A stretch of 64,000 bases of DNA from Pusillimonas sp044464525 (GTDB lineage: Bacteria; Pseudomonadota; Gammaproteobacteria; Burkholderiales; Burkholderiaceae_B): the NCBI RefSeq assembly GCF_044464525.1, contig NZ_JBIQLE010000005.1, positions 112,840 through 176,839 of the forward strand. Reading direction: 5' to 3'. The notes under the pieces are model-generated. The model saw only the letters and a program-made list of their open reading frames with translations, did no database searches and was not told the DNA's origin. A program made the translations under genes and the position numbers. Each line of letters opens with the position of its first letter. Position 1 is the stretch's first letter. Positions 17,111 to 26,500 of this stretch are shown here, one piece after another.

Positions 17111-18432
17111 GCGGCACTTCCATCGGCATCATCATCGGGCTGATGATGGTGTTTTTCCTGGCCGTCCGCATGCATATCGGCATGGCCATGTTTGTTTCCG
17201 GCGCCCTGGGCTACTGGTGGATCTCGGGCCTGGATCCTTTGCTGGCGCACTTGAAGCATGCGCCCTTCAGCCGGTTTTCCGTCTACGACCTTTCAGTGGT
17301 GCCGCTGTTCCTGCTGATGGGCCAGTTCGCCACCCATGGGGGCCTGTCGCAGGCCTTGTTCCGCGCGGGCAGCTCCTTCCTGGGCCACCGGCGAGGCGGC
17401 ATGGCCATGGCCGGCATCGCCTCTTGCGCGGGCTTCGGCGCCATCTGCGGCTCATCGCTGGCCACGGCGGCAACGATGTCCCACGTCGTGCTGCCCGAGC
17501 TGAAGCGCTATCAGTACAAGCCCAGCCTGGCCGGCGCCTCGCTGGCGGTGGGCGGCACGCTTGGCATGCTGATTCCGCCCTCTGTGCCGCTGGTCATCTA
17601 CGCCATCCTGGCCGAGCAGAACATCGCCAAGGTATTCATGGCGGCCTTCCTGCCATCAGTATTGGCGGTGGCGGGCTACATGATCGTGGTGGCGCTGATC
17701 TGCTGGCGCGATCCCTCTGCCAGCGGCCCCGCCCTGCCGCGCGCAAGCTGGCTGTCGCGCCTGCAGACCCTGGCGGCGACCTGGCCCGTGCTGCTTATAT
17801 TCGCCGTGGTGCTGGGCGGCATCTACGGCGGCGTGTTCACTCCCACTGAAGCGGCTGCTGTCGGCGCCATAGCCACCGGCGTGGCCGCCTGGCGATCGGG
17901 CGGCCTGCGCAACGGCGGCCTGATGCACAGCATCCTGGGCACCGCCACAGGCACCGGCATGATGTTCCTGATTCTGATGGGCGCCGACATGCTCAACGCC
18001 TTCCTGGCAGTCAGCCAGGTACCCGTCGACTTCGCCAACTGGGTGCAGGGCCTGGGGCTGAGCCCCTTCACCGTCCTGTTCGCCATCATCGTCATCTACA
18101 TACTGCTGGGCTGCATCATGGACAGCCTGTCCATGATCCTGCTGACCATACCCATCTTCCTGCCCATTGTTCTTGGCATGGACTTCTGGGGCTTGTCGCC
18201 AGACGAAAAATCGATCTGGTTCGGCATGCTGGCGCTTGTGGTGATGGAGATAGGCCTGATCACCCCGCCGGTGGGCATGAACGTGTTCATCATCCACAGC
18301 ATGTCCCGCGACATTTCCCCAGGCACCATCTTCAGGGGAGTCGTGCCCTTCCTGATGTCGGACGTCGTGCGCATTGCGCTGCTGGTGATGTTCCCGGTGA
18401 TTTCGCTTGGGTTGTTGCGGTGGCTGGGTTGA
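17107..18432 (+). CDS. dctM: TRAP transporter large permease, DctM family
   Basis: The 441-residue protein has about twelve membrane segments and clear DctM motifs: FGAICGSSLATAATM, GGTLGMLIPPSVPLVIYA, GVFTPTEAAAVGA and LITPPVGMNVFI. It forms the sodium-coupled channel of the tripartite importer with DctP and DctQ. The start overlaps dctQ, so the three genes are translated as a unit after the gallate dioxygenase. Known members import carboxylates; an aromatic acid is suggested by position. Confidence 0.92.
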   Translation: MSGTSIGIIIGLMMVFFLAVRMHIGMAMFVSGALGYWWISGLDPLLAHLKHAPFSRFSVYDLSVVPLFLLMGQFATHGGLSQALFRAGSSFLGHRRGGMAMAGIASCAGFGAICGSSLATAATMSHVVLPELKRYQYKPSLAGASLAVGGTLGMLIPPSVPLVIYAILAEQNIAKVFMAAFLPSVLAVAGYMIVVALICWRDPSASGPALPRASWLSRLQTLAATWPVLLIFAVVLGGIYGGVFTPTEAAAVGAIATGVAAWRSGGLRNGGLMHSILGTATGTGMMFLILMGADMLNAFLAVSQVPVDFANWVQGLGLSPFTVLFAIIVIYILLGCIMDSLSMILLTIPIFLPIVLGMDFWGLSPDEKSIWFGMLALVVMEIGLITPPVGMNVFIIHSMSRDISPGTIFRGVVPFLMSDVVRIALLVMFPVISLGLLRWLG

Positions 18433-18630
18433 TGCTGGACAGCGCTTGCTCAACCGCCGCGTGGCGATACACAACAAGCAGACCAGCTCGACGCATGGAT
18501 TGAAGTGCTTACCCAGCAATATCGTCGGCGCTATAGCTGCCGCTGTCGTTACCGCTGTGAAGTGGTGTTGCACCCGGCATCGTAGCGCAGGGATACTCCA
18601 ATGCACAGAACGCCTTTTCCTGGGCCACAA
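18433..18630. other. Intergenic DNA after dctM
   Basis: No gene, repeat or obvious terminator of dctM is visible in these 198 bases. Short open frames here have no family resemblance. The next structure is the symmetric terminator at 18631-18668. Confidence 0.5.
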
Positions 18631-18668
18631 AGCAAAAAAAGCACGGTTTGCGCCGTGCTTTTTTTGCT
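18631..18668. terminator. Bidirectional Rho-independent terminator
   Basis: A 16-bp inverted repeat has arms AGCAAAAAAAGCACGG and CCGTGCTTTTTTTGCT around a six-base loop. It presents GC stem plus seven T residues in both directions, so it can stop the leftward ispB-tRNA-Pro transcript and any rightward read-through from dctM. Confidence 0.9.
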
Positions 18669-18699
18669 CTTGATTTACAAGAATTTTTGACCAAATTCA

Positions 18700-18776
18700 T
18701 GGTCGGGGTGACATGATTCGAACATGCGACTCCTACGTCCCGAACGTAGTACTCTACCAGGCTGAGCTACACCCCG
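18700..18776 (-). tRNA. tRNA-Pro, anticodon CGG
   Basis: Read on the minus strand, CGGGGTG and CACCCCG form the seven-pair acceptor stem, followed by discriminator A and encoded CCA (18700-18702). The anticodon arm is CTACG, loop TTCGGGA, CGTAG, giving anticodon CGG (Pro, codon CCG). The D stem GCTC/GAGT and T stem GCATG/CATGT each contain one G-U pair, and the T loop is TTCGAAT. The length of 77 including CCA is standard. It begins only seven bases after the ispB stop on the same strand and lies before the terminator, so it may be cut from an ispB read-through transcript. Confidence 0.96.
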
Positions 18777-18783
18777 AGTGTTT

Positions 18784-19749
18784 TCAACGGTCTCGTTCGA
18801 CCGCGAAAGAACAGAATTTTAGCAAAGAATCAAAGTGCGCGGAAACGGGGAAGGCTTCCAGGGCCTTGCGCGCAATCTCGGCTTCTGCAACTGCAATATT
18901 ACGCGTGTAGTCGAGCGCATCGGTGTCGTGAATGGCACGTGCAACAGCGTCAAAATCGCCGTCTCCGGTCTCGATGGCGCCGGCGATAAGCTGACGCTGG
19001 GCCTCGGTACCAACCTCCATCGCGCGAATCAAGGGCATGGTCGGTTTGCCTTCGCGCAAATCGTCGCCCACGTTCTTGCCCAGCGAACCGGCATCGCCGC
19101 TGTAATCAAGCACGTCATCAACCAATTGGAAGGCCGTGCCGACATGCCGGCCATAGGCGGCCGCCGCTTCTTCCTGAGCGGGGTCAACGCCGGCGATGAT
19201 GGCGCCTACCTGACAGGCCGCCTCGAACAGCTTGGCGGTTTTATAGCGCACGACCTGCATGTAGCGCTCGATGGAGACCGCCGGATCATGCACGTTAAGC
19301 AATTGCAGCACCTCGCCCTCGGCGATAATGGTGGTGGCCTGCGAAAGCACCTGCATAATTCGCATGGAGTCGGCCTCCACCATCATTTCGAATGAACGCG
19401 AATACAGGTAGTCGCCCACCAGCACGCTGGCGGCATTGCCAAATACCGCGTTGGCGGTGCTGCGGCCTCGTCGCAGGTCAGACTCATCAACCACGTCGTC
19501 GTGCAGCAAGGTCGAGGTATGGATGAACTCGACCACGGCAGCCAACAGGTGGTGTTGCTCGCCCTTGTATCCCAGCGCGTTGGCGATCATCAGCAAAAGG
19601 GCCGGACGCATGCGCTTGCCCCCTGCCCCGATGATATAGTCACCCACTGTTCTGATAAGTACGACGTCGGAATTCAAACGCGCCCGGATCACCGCGTCGA
19701 CGGCTTTCATGTCGTCTGAGATGGGCGCAAGCAAATCGGCTAGGTTCAA
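18784..19749 (-). CDS. ispB: Octaprenyl diphosphate synthase IspB
   Basis: The enzyme lengthens farnesyl diphosphate with isopentenyl diphosphate to make the ubiquinone side chain. Motifs are complete: GGKRMRPALLLM, the first Asp-rich region LLHDDVVDES (about residue 80) and the second FQLVDDVLDYSGD (about 207), with a C-terminal ERDR as in E. coli. The start is taken as TTG at 19749: from there the sequence aligns without gaps with E. coli IspB from its first Met, giving 321 residues against 323. An ATG at 19896 would add an unlikely tail and overlap the divergent promoter; an ATG at 19710 would cut into the fold. Chain length (C40) is family inference. Confidence 0.93.
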   Translation of the reverse strand: MNLADLLAPISDDMKAVDAVIRARLNSDVVLIRTVGDYIIGAGGKRMRPALLLMIANALGYKGEQHHLLAAVVEFIHTSTLLHDDVVDESDLRRGRSTANAVFGNAASVLVGDYLYSRSFEMMVEADSMRIMQVLSQATTIIAEGEVLQLLNVHDPAVSIERYMQVVRYKTAKLFEAACQVGAIIAGVDPAQEEAAAAYGRHVGTAFQLVDDVLDYSGDAGSLGKNVGDDLREGKPTMPLIRAMEVGTEAQRQLIAGAIETGDGDFDAVARAIHDTDALDYTRNIAVAEAEIARKALEAFPVSAHFDSLLKFCSFAVERDR

Positions 19750-19908
19750 AAGGGGAATCCGCAACAAAAACGCCAAAGGGCGGGTACGAGACCGCTGACG
19801 GATGCCGGACAACCGCGCGGGCCAGGCTAGATTATACGTGCTTGCCGAAACCCCCTGATCTGAAATTGGCGATAATAGCGGTTTGCCTGGAATCACCTGG
19901 AGAATCGC

Positions 19909-20775
19909 TTGAGTGCCCTAGACCTGACCACGCTCGTGGAACGCGCCGAACGCGTCTTGGCGCAACTGGAAGCCTGGCTGCCGCCCGCCCCACCGGAAAT
20001 CGACTGGACCGCCCACGCCTTTCGCTGGCGCAAGCGGGGTTCGCGAGGCTGGCTCGATGCAATCAGGCAGGTTTCACGCATCGAGACCACCGACCTGCAG
20101 CACATCGAGCGCCAGAAGGGCATCATCGACCGCAACACCCGCCATTTCCTGGAAGGCAAACCGGCCAACAACGTGCTGATGACCGGCGCCCGGGGCACCG
20201 GCAAAAGTTCGCTGGTGAAAGCAATGCTGGCGGCCTATGCCGACCGGGGCCTGAGGCTGATCGAGGTCGATAAATCCGACCTGGCCGACCTTGACGAGAT
20301 CGTGCACATGATCAGCACCCGGCCCGAGCGCTTCATCATCTTCTGCGACGACCTTTCCTTTGAAGAGGGCGAGCCCGGCTACAAGGCGCTGAAATCCGTG
20401 CTGGACGGCTCGCTTAGCGCCTCGGGCGACAACGTGCTTATCTACGCCACCTCGAACCGCCGCCACCTGATGCCCGAGTACCTAAGCGAAAACCTCAGCG
20501 CCCAGCATCAGCCCGATGGTGAAATCCACCCCGGCGAGACGGTGGAAGAAAAAATATCCTTGTCCGAGCGCTTCGGCCTGTGGCTGTCCTTCTACCCCTT
20601 CAAGCAGGACGACTACCTGGACATAGTCAATTACTGGCTGGGTGTTCACGGCTGCACGCCCGAGAGCATCGCCGAATCCCGCGTCGAGGCGTTGCAATGG
20701 GCGCTCGAGCGCGGCTCACGCTCTGGGCGAGTGGCCCGCCAATTCGCCCGCGACTGGGCCGCCCGCCATGTCTAA
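19909..20775 (+). CDS. DUF815-family AAA-type ATP-binding protein
   Basis: The 288-residue protein carries a P-loop GARGTGKSSL near residue 95 and a Walker B-like FIIFCDDLSFEEGE near 145, followed by the sensor-like NVLIYATSNRRHL. These match the DUF815 family, whose cellular function is not established. The start appears to be TTG at 19909, with GGAG eight bases upstream and no suitable ATG nearby. It diverges from ispB and overlaps the Nudix/ThiE gene by eight bases, so the two are coupled; in Betaproteobacteria this pairing is common. Confidence 0.88.
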   Translation: MSALDLTTLVERAERVLAQLEAWLPPAPPEIDWTAHAFRWRKRGSRGWLDAIRQVSRIETTDLQHIERQKGIIDRNTRHFLEGKPANNVLMTGARGTGKSSLVKAMLAAYADRGLRLIEVDKSDLADLDEIVHMISTRPERFIIFCDDLSFEEGEPGYKALKSVLDGSLSASGDNVLIYATSNRRHLMPEYLSENLSAQHQPDGEIHPGETVEEKISLSERFGLWLSFYPFKQDDYLDIVNYWLGVHGCTPESIAESRVEALQWALERGSRSGRVARQFARDWAARHV

Positions 20776-21841
20776 GCCGTTCGTCGACGTCGCCGCCGGC
20801 CTCATCCTGCGCCCCGGCAACGAACTGCTGCTGGCTGAACGACCCGGCGACAAACCATGGTCGGGCTGGTGGGAACTTCCGGGCGGAAAGATCGAACCGG
20901 GCGAAACTGTACTACAGGCCCTGGCGCGCGAACTGAAGGAAGAACTGGACATCACCGTTACCGAATCGGCGCGCTGGGTCACCCACATTCACGAATACCC
21001 AAAGACCATCGTGCGCCTGTCATTCTGCAAGGTGACCGGTTGGCAAGGCACCCCCACCGGCATCGAGGGCCAGCAACTGGCCTGGATTCGAACCGATCGA
21101 TCCCTGGAAATCGGCCCCCTGCTGCCCGCCACCGAGCCGCCGCTGCGCTGGCTTCAACTGCCGGAACGCTATCTGCTCACATCGATAGGCAGCTCGGACG
21201 GCCTGGCCGGCTTCCTTGAGAAGCTCGAAGCAAGCCTGCAACAAAACAACAAAACCATGGTCCAGTTCCGCGAACCGCAATGGGCTCGCGAGGCGGAACC
21301 CGCCGAGGTATATGCAGGCTTCGAAGCCGTCCTGGATATATGCCGCAAGGCCGACTCGCCCTGCTTGGTCAACAGCATCCATCCGGAAGCTTGGTGGTCG
21401 CTGGCCGACGGCGTACACCTGCGCGCTCAAGACGCCGCCGCGCTGGCGAATAAAGAACGCACGGCCCCCGAAGGCATATTGCATACGTCCGCAAACCACG
21501 AAGCTCCCGCCAACGGCGCCGACCCCAACAGCCGCGAGTACGCACTGACGCGGCGCGATGTTCATTTGAATCCAAGACGCCTGGTCGGCGTCTCGGCCCA
21601 CAACGCCAAAGACCTTGAAATCGCCCGCACGCTACATGCCGATTTTGCGGTGCTGGGCCATGTGCTGGATACGCCTTCGCATCCCGGCCAACCACCCTTG
21701 GGCTGGGAAGGCTTCAGCAGCCTGGCCTTCGCCGCGGGCCTGCCCGTATACGCCATAGGCGGTCAATCAGCGGCCACCCTGCCCGTGGCCAAGCAACACG
21801 GCGCACACGGCATCGCAGGCATTCGGCACTTGCTTGACTGA
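20768..21841 (+). CDS. Nudix hydrolase (MutT-like) fused to a ThiE-like domain
   Basis: The 357-residue fusion starts at the ATG inside the end of the DUF815 gene. Residues 5-130 are a MutT-type Nudix domain with a complete box (GGKIEPGETV then ARELKEEL), expected to clean 8-oxo-dGTP-like nucleotides. Residues about 160-355 fold like thiamine phosphate synthase: ADGVHLRAQD, LVGVSAHN and PVYAIGGQSA are recognisable. Key ThiE residues are altered: the usual QLRxK is QFREP, and the Asn-Asp before the DGVHL strand is Asn-Ser. The ThiE half may therefore be inactive or changed in substrate. thiG and thiD lie 25 kb away. Confidence 0.88.
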   Translation: MSKPFVDVAAGLILRPGNELLLAERPGDKPWSGWWELPGGKIEPGETVLQALARELKEELDITVTESARWVTHIHEYPKTIVRLSFCKVTGWQGTPTGIEGQQLAWIRTDRSLEIGPLLPATEPPLRWLQLPERYLLTSIGSSDGLAGFLEKLEASLQQNNKTMVQFREPQWAREAEPAEVYAGFEAVLDICRKADSPCLVNSIHPEAWWSLADGVHLRAQDAAALANKERTAPEGILHTSANHEAPANGADPNSREYALTRRDVHLNPRRLVGVSAHNAKDLEIARTLHADFAVLGHVLDTPSHPGQPPLGWEGFSSLAFAAGLPVYAIGGQSAATLPVAKQHGAHGIAGIRHLLD

Positions 21842-21846
21842 CCCAT

Positions 21847-21893
21847 CATCGAACGCATCCACTTTGCACGGTTGGGCAAAGGGGCGTTCGATG
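21847..21893. terminator. Extended stem-loop between convergent genes
   Basis: CATCGAACGC at 21847-21856 pairs perfectly with GCGTTCGATG at 21884-21893, and an inner stem CTTTGC/GCAAAG (21862-21867, 21876-21881) surrounds an 8-base loop. It sits between the ends of two converging genes and probably blocks both transcripts, though there is no T-run. Confidence 0.6.
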
Positions 21894-21912
21894 GATGTAA
21901 TTTCCGCTGCTA

Positions 21913-23418
21913 TTAGCGAGAACTTACCTCCGATGGATCAACAGCGCCCACGACCTCCGGTTCAAGATCAACAACCTGCCATCCACCACCCAGCGCGGTC
22001 ATCAACTGCACCGAAGCCAACAAACGACTCAACCGAAGCGACAAGGCAGAGCGCTCGGCACTAAGAGCCGTAGCCTCCACCTGCACCACACTGAGATAAT
22101 CAATCAGCCCCGCATCGTACTGATTCTGCGTCAGTTGCAGCGACTCGCGCGCCGAAGCCAACGCACGGCCCTGTGTTTCCTGCTCTTGCGCCAGCACCCG
22201 CAACTGCACCAGATAATCCTCGACCTCTTGCAGCGCACTCAGCACAGTAAGCCGATAAGCCGCCACCTGCTCATCGTAGGCTGCCCGAGCCTCGTCCAAT
22301 TGCGCCTGCCGGGCGCCGCCGTCGAACAAAGTCAGCGCCAGCGCCGGGCCAAGCGACCAAAAGTGAAACGGCGCACTCAGCCATTCCGCCCATTGGCTGC
22401 CTCGGTACCCCGCTTGGGCGCCAATCGTAAGATCAGGGAACCACGCTGCCTGAGCCACACCGATTCGTGCATTGGCTTGCGCCGTTCGACGCTCGGCGGC
22501 GGCAATGTCGGGACGGCGCTCAAGCAACTGAGAGGGCAGGCCGGCGGGTATTCCTGGAACCACTCCGGCCAGCCGCCCCGCCTCCAGACCGAATTGCGAA
22601 GGCGCCCGCCCCAGCAGCACGGCCAGCGCATGTTCTAGTTGGGCGCGCTGTCGCTCCAGCGCCAGCATCTGCGTGCGGGCGTTCTCGAGCTGAGTGCGCG
22701 CCGTCGCCACATCGGCCTGCGCCGCCACCCCGGCGGCATAACGGTTCTGCGTCGTTTCAAGAGACCGTTCGTACGCAGCGACAGTCTGTTCAAACAAGCC
22801 TTTTTCGGCGTCAAAGGCCCGAAGCTGGAAATAGGTCTGCGCCAACGTGGACTGCATGCTAAGCCGAGTATTCGCCACATCGGCCGCGCTGGCATCCGCA
22901 CCGGCCTCGCCCGCTTCAACCGTTCTACGTACCCGCCCCCACAGGTCGACCTCCCAACTGACGTTGCCCGACAAGCTGTACTGATTCCCGGCTCCGCCCC
23001 CTGGGGTACCCGAATTTCCATTGCCTGATCCGCCTCCGGAACGCGTGGCCGAGGCCGAGGCGCCCACGGTGGGGAAGAAACCCGCGCCCGCAGAGCGCAC
23101 CAGCGCCTGAGCCTGCCGCCGGCGCGCTTCGGCCTGGGCGATGTCGAGATTGGCCTCAAGCATTTCGCCCATCAAGCGATCAAGTTGCGGGTCCTGGAAT
23201 TCGCGCCACCAATCAGGGCGGGGCGCAGCGTCATTAGGGCTTGCCTGCTTCCAGCCCTCGGCCTCCTTGTAATGATCGCCCACCTGCACAACCGGCAAAT
23301 GGTAATCAGGGCCCACTGCGCAGCCCGCCAAGGCAAGACTGATCGCAAGCAGCCCGGCCCGCTGGCCTGATCGACACCAATCCCGCAAACTCAAACCAAT
23401 TCCGTTCATGTTTCTCAT
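21913..23418 (-). CDS. RND efflux outer-membrane channel lipoprotein, NodT/OprM family
   Basis: From the ATG at 23418 (GGAAGG just upstream; ATG at 23409 is possible) the protein has about 501 residues. A signal peptide ends in the lipobox ALAGC, and the mature start CAVGPDYHLP is characteristic of NodT-type outer-membrane factors. Two OEP repeats follow, with NVSWEVDLWGRVRR and LLERRPDIAAAERR as family markers. It forms the trimeric outer-membrane tunnel and is the last gene of the mdtABC-type operon, 124 bases after the second pump. Confidence 0.93.
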   Translation of the reverse strand: MRNMNGIGLSLRDWCRSGQRAGLLAISLALAGCAVGPDYHLPVVQVGDHYKEAEGWKQASPNDAAPRPDWWREFQDPQLDRLMGEMLEANLDIAQAEARRRQAQALVRSAGAGFFPTVGASASATRSGGGSGNGNSGTPGGGAGNQYSLSGNVSWEVDLWGRVRRTVEAGEAGADASAADVANTRLSMQSTLAQTYFQLRAFDAEKGLFEQTVAAYERSLETTQNRYAAGVAAQADVATARTQLENARTQMLALERQRAQLEHALAVLLGRAPSQFGLEAGRLAGVVPGIPAGLPSQLLERRPDIAAAERRTAQANARIGVAQAAWFPDLTIGAQAGYRGSQWAEWLSAPFHFWSLGPALALTLFDGGARQAQLDEARAAYDEQVAAYRLTVLSALQEVEDYLVQLRVLAQEQETQGRALASARESLQLTQNQYDAGLIDYLSVVQVEATALSAERSALSLRLSRLLASVQLMTALGGGWQVVDLEPEVVGAVDPSEVSSR

Positions 23419-23542
23419 TTTCCTTCCAACCGCCTGCGCCGGCGCCTCCAGCTTCTTCCACACTCGGCCCGCGCCCCGCAACATGCTGAAGCCTGTGCGA
23501 GATGGCCCAGGTGTTGGCGGCGCACACTTCAAGCAGCCTGCG

Positions 23543-26500
23543 TCAATCATGCGGTCCGTCGGCAAGCGGCGTGTTCGTTGAGCGCGGCCGCCTGCGCCGC
23601 TCTGTCCACAAGCGCAGGCGATCCAGATATAGATAGACCACCGGCGTCGTATAAAGAGTAAGCATCTGGCTCAGGATAAGCCCCCCTGCGATGGTGATGC
23701 CCAGCGGCTGGCGAATCTCCACCCCCGCCCCCGTGGCGAATATAAGGGGCAGCGCACCAACCAGCGCCGATATCGTCGTCATCATGATGGGCCTGAAACG
23801 CACCAGGCAGGCTTCGTAGATCGCGTCGCGCGTTGACAGCTTGCGCTGGCGCTCGGCCTGCAGCGCGAAGTCGACCATCATGATGGCGTTCTTCTTCACG
23901 ATACCTATCAGCAGAAAGACACCTATCAACGCGATAAGCGAAAACTCATGGCCAAGCAGCTGCAAGGCGAGCAAGGCCCCGATGCCGGCCGAAGGCAAGG
24001 TCGACAAAATGGTAATGGGATGAATATAGCTTTCATACAAAATACCCAGCACGATGTACATCGTGACCAGCGCAGCCAAAATCAACCAGGGTTGCTGCTG
24101 AACCGCCTTTTGCAAGGCTTGGGCATCACCCAGGAAACCCGCTTGTATTTGGTCGCTGGGCAGCCCTATGCGAGCCACTGCCTGCTCTATCGCTTCCACC
24201 GCCTCTTCGAGGGACACGCCGGGCGCAAGGTTGAACGACGTGTTTTCCGCCGCCAACAATCCTTCATGCCTGACACTGGTTGGCGCGTTGCCGGACTCGA
24301 AGCGCGCGAACGCCGCCAGAGGCACCCGGTTCCCATCCGCCGTAATAAGCTGCACCTGCTTAAGCGATTCAACGTCGCGGGCGTAGCGCGGGTCGACGGC
24401 CATGACCACATGGTATTGATTAAGCGGCCCGTAGATGACGGAAACCTGGCGCTGGCTGAACGCATTGTTCAGTGTGGTAGCGACCAGCGACATATCCACC
24501 CCCAGGCGAGTAGCCGTGTCGCGGTCGATCACCAGTTCGACCCTTTGCGCTTTGTCCTCGATGCCGTCTTCCACATCCACCAGCTCGGGCAAGGTCGCCA
24601 TGGCGGCGCGCAGCTTGGACACCCACTCTTGCAGCAATGGCAGCTCACTGGCCATCAACGTGTAGTCATACGAGCCGGAACCCCTTCGTCCTGCGCCGCG
24701 CAAATCCTGTTCGGGAATCAATGTAAGTCGTGCGCCCGGCTCACTGCTGAAGCGCGGGCGCAAGCGATTAACCACTTCCATGGCGGTTTCCGTGCGCTGG
24801 TCAAGCGGCTTGAGCTGGATCATCATGAAACTTGAAGTGCTGCCGCCGCGCCCGCCCATGAAAGCCGTGACACTTCCGATGGCCGGGTCTTCAAGCAGTA
24901 TCCGGCGAAATTTCTCGAGCTTGGGTTGCGCCGCTTGAAACGACGTGCCCTGGTCGACGCGGAAAAAACCCATTAACTGGCCCGTGTCTTGCTGCGGGAA
25001 AAAACTTTTGGGCACGACCGAATACAGATAGACGTTCAAGCCTATTGTCGCGAAGAGTATCAACAGCATGAAACGGCTGTGACGCAGCGCCCAGTCCAAT
25101 GACGAACGATAGCCCCGCCAGAAGCGGTCTCCCACCCGTTGAAAAAACAGGCCCGCGCCAGACTGTTGCCGGCCGGCTCGCACACTGGGCTTCAGCAGGC
25201 GCGAGCACATCATGGGCGTCAATATAAGCGACAACAGCAGCGAAACCATGATGGCCGCCGTCAGGGTTACGGCAAATTCGCGGAACAACCGCCCCAGCAA
25301 ATCGCCCATCAGCAAGATGGGAATGAACACGGCCACCAGCGACACGCTCATGGCCATGACAGTGAACCCTACCTCGCGCACGCCGCGCACCGCCGCCCGA
25401 AAGGGCGGCATGCCCCGCTCGATATGCCGCGAGATGTTTTCAAGCACCACGATCGCATCGTCGACCACAAAGCCTGTCGCCACGATCAGGGCCATGATGG
25501 AAATATTATTCAGGCTGAAACCGAACCACCACATCAGGCTGAAAGTGGTAATCAGCGAGGCGGGAACGACAATACTTGGAATAAGGGCGGCCCGCAGATT
25601 GCGCAAGAACAGCAGCACGACCAGCACCACCAGAATCACTGCAATAACCAGTGTCAGCTCAGCTTCGTGCAGCGAGGCGCGTATGCTTGGCGTGCGGTCC
25701 TGGGCCACGGTAAGGTTCACATGGGCCGGCGCCATGGCCTGGAAGACGGGAAGCTGGGCACGTATGGCATCGACCGTTTCAATAATGTTGGCGTCCGGCT
25801 GACGGCGAACAATCAACAACACGGCCCGCTTGTCGTTGAAGTAGCCCACGTTGTACAGCTCTTCCACCGAGTCCTGGACATTGGCCACGTCGCTCAACCG
25901 TATGGGCGCACCATCGCGCCACGCCACGATCAAGGGCGCATACTGCTCGGCGCGCGTCATCTGCGGGCTGGACAATACCTGCCAGTGGTGGCGGTCGTTC
26001 TCGACGATGCCATTGGGCCTTAGCGTGTTGGCATTGGACAAGGCCGCGCGCACCTCGTCCAGCGACACCCCCGCACTGGTCAGCGCCTGCGGGTTCAAAC
26101 TGACCCGCACCGCCGGCAGGGAACTGCCCCCCACCGTCACCTCACCCACGCCGGTCACTTGAGACAGCTTTTGAGCGATGACGGTGGAGGCCAGGTCGTA
26201 AAGCTGGCCCTGGGTGGCGATATCTGACGTGAGCGCAAGCACCATGATCGGCGCCGAGCTTGGGTTGACCTTGTTATAGGTTGGATTATTGCGCAAGCCC
26301 GAAGGCAGCATGGCCCGCGCCTCGTTGATGGCCGCCTGGACATCGCGCGCTGCGCTGTTGATGTCCCGATCCATGTCGAACATCAGGGTGATGTTGGTCG
26401 AGCCTTCAGAACTGCGCGACGACATCTCCGACAGCCCGGCGATGGAGCCCAGCGCCTGCTCCAGTGGCATGGCCACACTGGAGGCCATGGTTTCGGGGCT

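Noticed and set aside
18700..18776. tRNA-Pro as a phage or ICE attachment site
   Set aside because: No integrase, direct repeat of the tRNA 3' end or foreign-looking genes flank it.
23418..23565. N-terminal extension of the outer-membrane channel gene
   Set aside because: It overlaps the end of the pump gene, lacks a signal-like sequence, and a good ribosome-binding site lies at the shorter start.
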